Positions 51,025 to 53,833 of a stretch of DNA of 53,833 bases are shown here, one piece after another (the stretch's first letter is position 1; every line of letters begins with the position of its first letter). Source of the DNA: Candidatus Hatepunaea meridiana (lineage in GTDB: Bacteria; Electryoneota; AABM5-125-24; Hatepunaeales; Hatepunaeaceae); contig JAVCDD010000203.1 in assembly GCA_030765125.1 (NCBI GenBank), positions 1 to 53,833 of the forward strand, in the 5' to 3' direction. The position numbers and the translations under genes are program-made. The notes under the pieces were generated by a model. It had not been told where the DNA came from. It saw only the letters and a program-made list of their open reading frames with translations, and searched no databases.

Positions 51025-51675
51025 TCACATCTGTTGAATAATATCTTCAGTTGTAGTTATGTATGCAAATCCAAACGCCAGATTAAGTAAACTCGCCAGA
51101 TGCATCTCTTCACTAATGGAACCGGTGGCATCTGCAAGGAAGAAAGTTCTATAATCACGGTAATACGCATCGCGTGCTGTGGATTCGCAGCACATATTCG
51201 TCATTACACCTGAAATAACAACATCTTCAATTTTAAGGCAGCGCAATATCGTTTCTAAATCGGTATTATAAAATGCTGAATACCGATGTTTGAGGATAAC
51301 CTTCTCTTCAGCCAAAGGAACAATATCACGATGAATCACACTTTCAGGACTTCCTTCAAGACACATACCTTCCCACCACCATTCCATAATACCGGCATCG
51401 AGTTTCTGAGGATGATGAACGTGCCGAGTGTAGATAACAGGTCGGTTTAGTGTTCGAAAAGCATTGATGAGTTTCTGGATATTCGAGAGGATTATATAAC
51501 CGCTGTCAATATATGTCGGTGAAGAAGGGTCCAGAAAGAAGTATTGCATATCGATTACTAATAAGGCTGCCTTTTCGGAATGGAGTTTCAGATAATGCTG
51601 GTTATATGGTGATATCTTTTCCAACCAGGCGTCAGTTTTGGTTCTGATTGATTCTGCTGTAACATAAGGTTTCAT
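51025..51675 (-). CDS. Isochorismatase-family cysteine hydrolase
   Basis: 216 residues. The family triad is present: Asp42 in LLVIDMQYFF, Lys129 in VILKHRYSAF and Cys162 in GVMTNMCCESTARDA, as in nicotinamidases, carbamoylases and isochorismatases. An N-terminal extension of about 30 residues precedes the core. The substrate cannot be assigned: HVHHPQ (86 on) and WWWEGMCLEG (99 on) line the expected pocket but match no characterised enzyme I recall. It stands alone between palindromic elements, with a weak ribosome-binding site and no recognised partner gene. Confidence 0.88.
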   Translation of the reverse strand: MKPYVTAESIRTKTDAWLEKISPYNQHYLKLHSEKAALLVIDMQYFFLDPSSPTYIDSGYIILSNIQKLINAFRTLNRPVIYTRHVHHPQKLDAGIMEWWWEGMCLEGSPESVIHRDIVPLAEEKVILKHRYSAFYNTDLETILRCLKIEDVVISGVMTNMCCESTARDAYYRDYRTFFLADATGSISEEMHLASLLNLAFGFAYITTTEDIIQQM

Positions 51676-51724
51676 ATTTGTCTTTTAGTTTGAAAGATTA
51701 ATGAATCTGTTGAAATACTTCCCG

Positions 51725-51814
51725 TTTTGTCATTCCCGCGAAGGCGGAAATCCAGGTTGAAGAGCTTTAAATACTTAAAAACTCTGGATTCCCGCCTTCG
51801 CGGGAATGACAAAA
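51725..51814. repeat. dRS3-like palindrome, second copy
   Basis: 31-nt arms 51725-51755 and 51784-51814 carry GTCATTCCCGCGAAGGCGGA and its complement (one mismatch) around a 28-nt spacer. The right arm is identical to 8637-8667. The element starts about 50 nt upstream of the hydrolase gene. Confidence 0.92.
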
Positions 51815-51872
51815 TGGGAAGGAAATCCTGTAATGATTGATTTTTCAACAGAATCATTAATGGGGAAGAATT

Positions 51873-51965
51873 ATGAGTATACGTTCAGAACGCCAATTTT
51901 CAAGGGATCGTAATGTCGAAGGCAGCTCAACCAAGTATGAAAAAACGGCATTACCAGGTGATTAA
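51873..51965 (+). CDS. Possible 30-residue small protein
   Basis: ATG 51873 to TAA 51963-51965 on the plus strand, with GGGGAAG (51862-51868) close upstream. The peptide is polar (SIRSERQFSRDRNVEGSSTK then YEKTALPGD), with no membrane segment and no recognised family. It lies between two palindromes. The Shine-Dalgarno sequence is the only evidence; it may be chance. Confidence 0.2.
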   Translation: MSIRSERQFSRDRNVEGSSTKYEKTALPGD

Positions 51966-51966
51966 T

Positions 51967-52048
51967 TTGGAGTGCGCAAGCCATGCTTGCGTCTTATGTT
52001 GTAATAATGTGCATTGTAAACCGCGCAAGCATGGCTTGCGCACTCCAA
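51967..52048. repeat. Palindrome with 25-bp perfect arms (GTGCGCAAGCCATGCTTGCG)
   Basis: 51967-51991 and 52024-52048 are exactly complementary over 25 nt with a 32-nt spacer. Each arm contains the smaller palindrome CGCAAGCCATGCTTGCG. It lies 49 nt after the purB stop and could end transcription, but no T-run adjoins it. Confidence 0.92.
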
Positions 52049-52097
52049 AACATTGAATACGTGTGAGATAATTCTATTTTTCAAGAGAATCGCAAAA

Positions 52098-53399
52098 CTA
52101 CAACCCCACACGCTTAAATGGAATATCCGTCCGCTTTAACACCGCTTCCTCATCAAATATCTCATCAAGCTTGTCTCCAACTGCTGCTATGATCTTCTTA
52201 TCATCTCTTATACGTTCCGCCAAACTTTGCCCACCAGTCCGAACCGCCAAGGCATGCTGTTGAACACGATGATAGATATCTTGATCCTCAATACCAGCGT
52301 ACTTAAGGGCAGTCAGAAGCGCACCGGACATCATTAAGCCTCTGTCATTGTTGATATTTTCTCTCATTCTATCCTTGTCGACAATCCAGTTCTCAATGAC
52401 CCAGGTGATTCGCTCAAGCATATAATATGTCAGTGAAGTTGCATCAGGCAGGATAATCCGTTCAACTGAAGAGTGACTAATGTCTCTTTCGTGCCAGAGT
52501 GGTAAGTTCTCAAAAGCTGCAATAGTATAAGATCTGAGTAATCGTACCAGACCACACATATTCTCAACGGAAACCGGATTTTTCTTATGAGGCATTGCAG
52601 AAGAACCGCGCTGTCCTTTGCTGAACGGTTCGTATATCTCTTCAACTTCACTATGCTGCAGTAATCGAATTTCGAGAGCGATACGCTCCACTAACCCACC
52701 GATCATTGTTAGAGTTGTAACGAATTCGGCGTGACGGTCGCGTGCTATAACTTGTGTTGAGATTGTATCAGGCAGGAGGTCGAGCATGTCAAGGATACGT
52801 TCCTCTTGGTCTGGAGTTATTGAGGGATAAGTTCCGACAGCACCTGATAGTTTGCCAACGCGCACGGTTTCTATGGCGCGTTTCAGACGATCAATATCGC
52901 GATCGGCTTCAGCTATCCAGCCACAGATTTTCCAACCAAGCGTGTACGGTTCAGCGTGTACGCCGTGCGTCCTGCCCGGCATCAATGTGTCCTTGTGAAG
53001 CAATGCTTGTTTGCCAAGCGCTTCGCGCAGATTTTCCAATCGAACAAGTATGTGTGCACCGGCTTGTGTAAGAGCGATACTCAACGCTGTGTCAATTACA
53101 TCATAAGACGTCAATCCCAAATGCAGCCAACGTTTGAGATCGTCTAACGAGTCGCCGACTGATTGGAGAAATGCAATAACGTCATGCTTGACAACAGTTT
53201 CATAATCGTTAATCTTATCTGTATCAAAAGCGGCGCGACTATGAATTTCAGCAGCAACTTCAACGGGAATGATGCCGTCTTCGGCGTAGATATCAATCAC
53301 AGCGAGTTCGACCTTCAGTACACGTTCCCATTTGGAACATTCTCCCCAAAGGTCTTCCATTATCTTCGGAGTATAACGTGGAATCATAATTGTATTCAT
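52098..53399 (-). CDS. purB: Adenylosuccinate lyase
   Basis: Cleaves SAICAR and adenylosuccinate, releasing fumarate. 433 residues as listed, the usual size for the short bacterial form. Motifs: WLHLGLTSYDVIDTA (about 91-105), the His block PGRTHGVHAEP (His145) and the family signature KGQRGSSAMPHKKNP (about 261-275) with the catalytic Ser loop. The in-frame ATG at 53387 (MIPRYTPKIM) matches the usual N-terminus of the family better; neither start has a clear ribosome-binding site. Confidence 0.96.
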   Translation of the reverse strand: MNTIMIPRYTPKIMEDLWGECSKWERVLKVELAVIDIYAEDGIIPVEVAAEIHSRAAFDTDKINDYETVVKHDVIAFLQSVGDSLDDLKRWLHLGLTSYDVIDTALSIALTQAGAHILVRLENLREALGKQALLHKDTLMPGRTHGVHAEPYTLGWKICGWIAEADRDIDRLKRAIETVRVGKLSGAVGTYPSITPDQEERILDMLDLLPDTISTQVIARDRHAEFVTTLTMIGGLVERIALEIRLLQHSEVEEIYEPFSKGQRGSSAMPHKKNPVSVENMCGLVRLLRSYTIAAFENLPLWHERDISHSSVERIILPDATSLTYYMLERITWVIENWIVDKDRMRENINNDRGLMMSGALLTALKYAGIEDQDIYHRVQQHALAVRTGGQSLAERIRDDKKIIAAVGDKLDEIFDEEAVLKRTDIPFKRVGL

Positions 53400-53415
53400 T
53401 CTGTTTTTTGTTTAT

Positions 53416-53443
53416 AATATACAAAAGTAATCTGATAAGTCAA
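53416..53443 (-). promoter_or_regulatory. Sigma-70-type promoter of purB
   Basis: On the minus strand TTGACT (53438-53443) and TATATT (53416-53421) are separated by 16 nt, about 17-29 nt before the candidate start codons. Confidence 0.55.
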
Positions 53444-53468
53444 AGTCATTTGCTGTAATACTTTTATA

Positions 53469-53495
53469 ACCACGAAGGACACCAAGAACACGAAG
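53469..53495. repeat. Solitary GxxExxY-element-like end
   Basis: ACCACGAAGGACACCAAGAA followed by CACGAAG resembles the 31-bp terminal repeats at 12861 and 13271. No partner arm and no GxxExxY reading frame are nearby. Confidence 0.55.
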
Positions 53496-53528
53496 ATTGT
53501 TATTTAAAATTCCCTTTAAAAATAGCTG

Positions 53529-53603
53529 CGTTTTGCGAGCGAAGCGGAGCAATCCCTGCGGGTTAGGAGGAGATTGCTCCGTTACTTCGTTCCTCTCAAA
53601 ACG
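53529..53603. repeat. Palindrome with CGTTTTGCGAGCGAAGCGGA arms
   Basis: 53529-53554 (ending GAGCAATC) and 53572-53603 (starting GATTGCTCCG, ending CTCAAAACG) are largely complementary with a few unpaired bases, around a 17-nt spacer. Similar GCGAAGC-GCAATC repeats are scattered in many bacterial genomes. From 53604 to the window end nothing further was recognised. Confidence 0.75.
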
Positions 53604-53833
53604 ATTTTTCAAACTTTGTCGAGTCGTCACAGCTATCACGTTTTCCTTTCGTGCTTTTTCTGGTGATGAAGCGGTTTATCATTATCTATCAATGATTTAT
53701 TCTAATAAACTGAAGTTTCGCACCTTTTGTAAACTGTTGTAATCATTGATTTGTTTTCAGTCATGGAAATTGTATTCATGGCATAATCAACAATATATGA
53801 ATTTCCATTTATATGCATTATGCGGTTTTATTA

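Overview
The window looks like a chromosomal segment of a Gram-negative bacterium of the Fibrobacteres-Chlorobi-Bacteroidetes (FCB) assemblage, most likely one of its candidate phyla (Marinimicrobia-, Zixibacteria-, Cloacimonadota- or Calditrichota-like). The evidence is a dense set of secreted proteins ending in a YPNPFN-type, type IX secretion (T9SS) type A-like C-terminal sorting domain (CTD), a PorV/UPF0164-like outer-membrane protein, a TonB-dependent receptor with a carboxypeptidase-regulatory-like N-domain, and many large lipoproteins. Phylum assignment is inference; no rRNA, tRNA or CRISPR array was recognised.

Layout. 1-860: a 48-50 bp tandem repeat, a terminator-like hairpin and a palindrome, without a convincing gene. 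876-2195: NADP-type isocitrate dehydrogenase behind a TTGACA-N17-TATATT promoter. 2.6-12.9 kb (+): TonB receptor with a block of DxNxNG (EF-hand-like) repeats, beta-helix lipoprotein, large exported protein, PorV-like protein. 12.86-13.30 kb: a decayed GxxExxY-family gene inside 31-bp inverted repeats. 13.4-27.4 kb (+): surface proteins and lipoproteins (beta-helix/HYDIN/CTD, FN3/propeller, FN3/FGE-like, TPR, unknown) and one polytopic membrane protein. 27.8-45.6 kb (+): a repetitive array of CTD-bearing surface proteins (subtilase, propeller-type proteins, a giant beta-helix protein, two adjacent tandem duplications) that contains frameshifts, truncated copies and swapped CTDs. 45.8-53.4 kb: housekeeping genes: cobO-like (+), then on the minus strand tatC-tatA, purC-psd-pssA-purS-purQ, an isochorismatase-like hydrolase and purB.

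How it works together. The PorV-like protein belongs to the family that shuttles T9SS cargo, and at least seven genes here carry a CTD that would address them to it. Repeat architectures (beta-helix, FN3, propeller-like, HYDIN, TPR) suggest adhesive or scaffold surface proteins. The 27.8-45.6 kb array looks like a site of continuing duplication, recombination and CTD exchange. Four successive genes there also carry a perfect or near-perfect palindrome inside the signal-peptide codons, and four reading-frame breaks lie in this array while the neighbouring housekeeping genes are intact.

Intergenic spaces are full of long, sequence-diverse palindromes (dRS3-like ATTCCC-N8-GGGAAT elements, a TTCAGAGTGCGCGCTTCAG family, a GCGACA/TGTCGC family and others), as if several families of miniature palindromic elements have spread through the genome.
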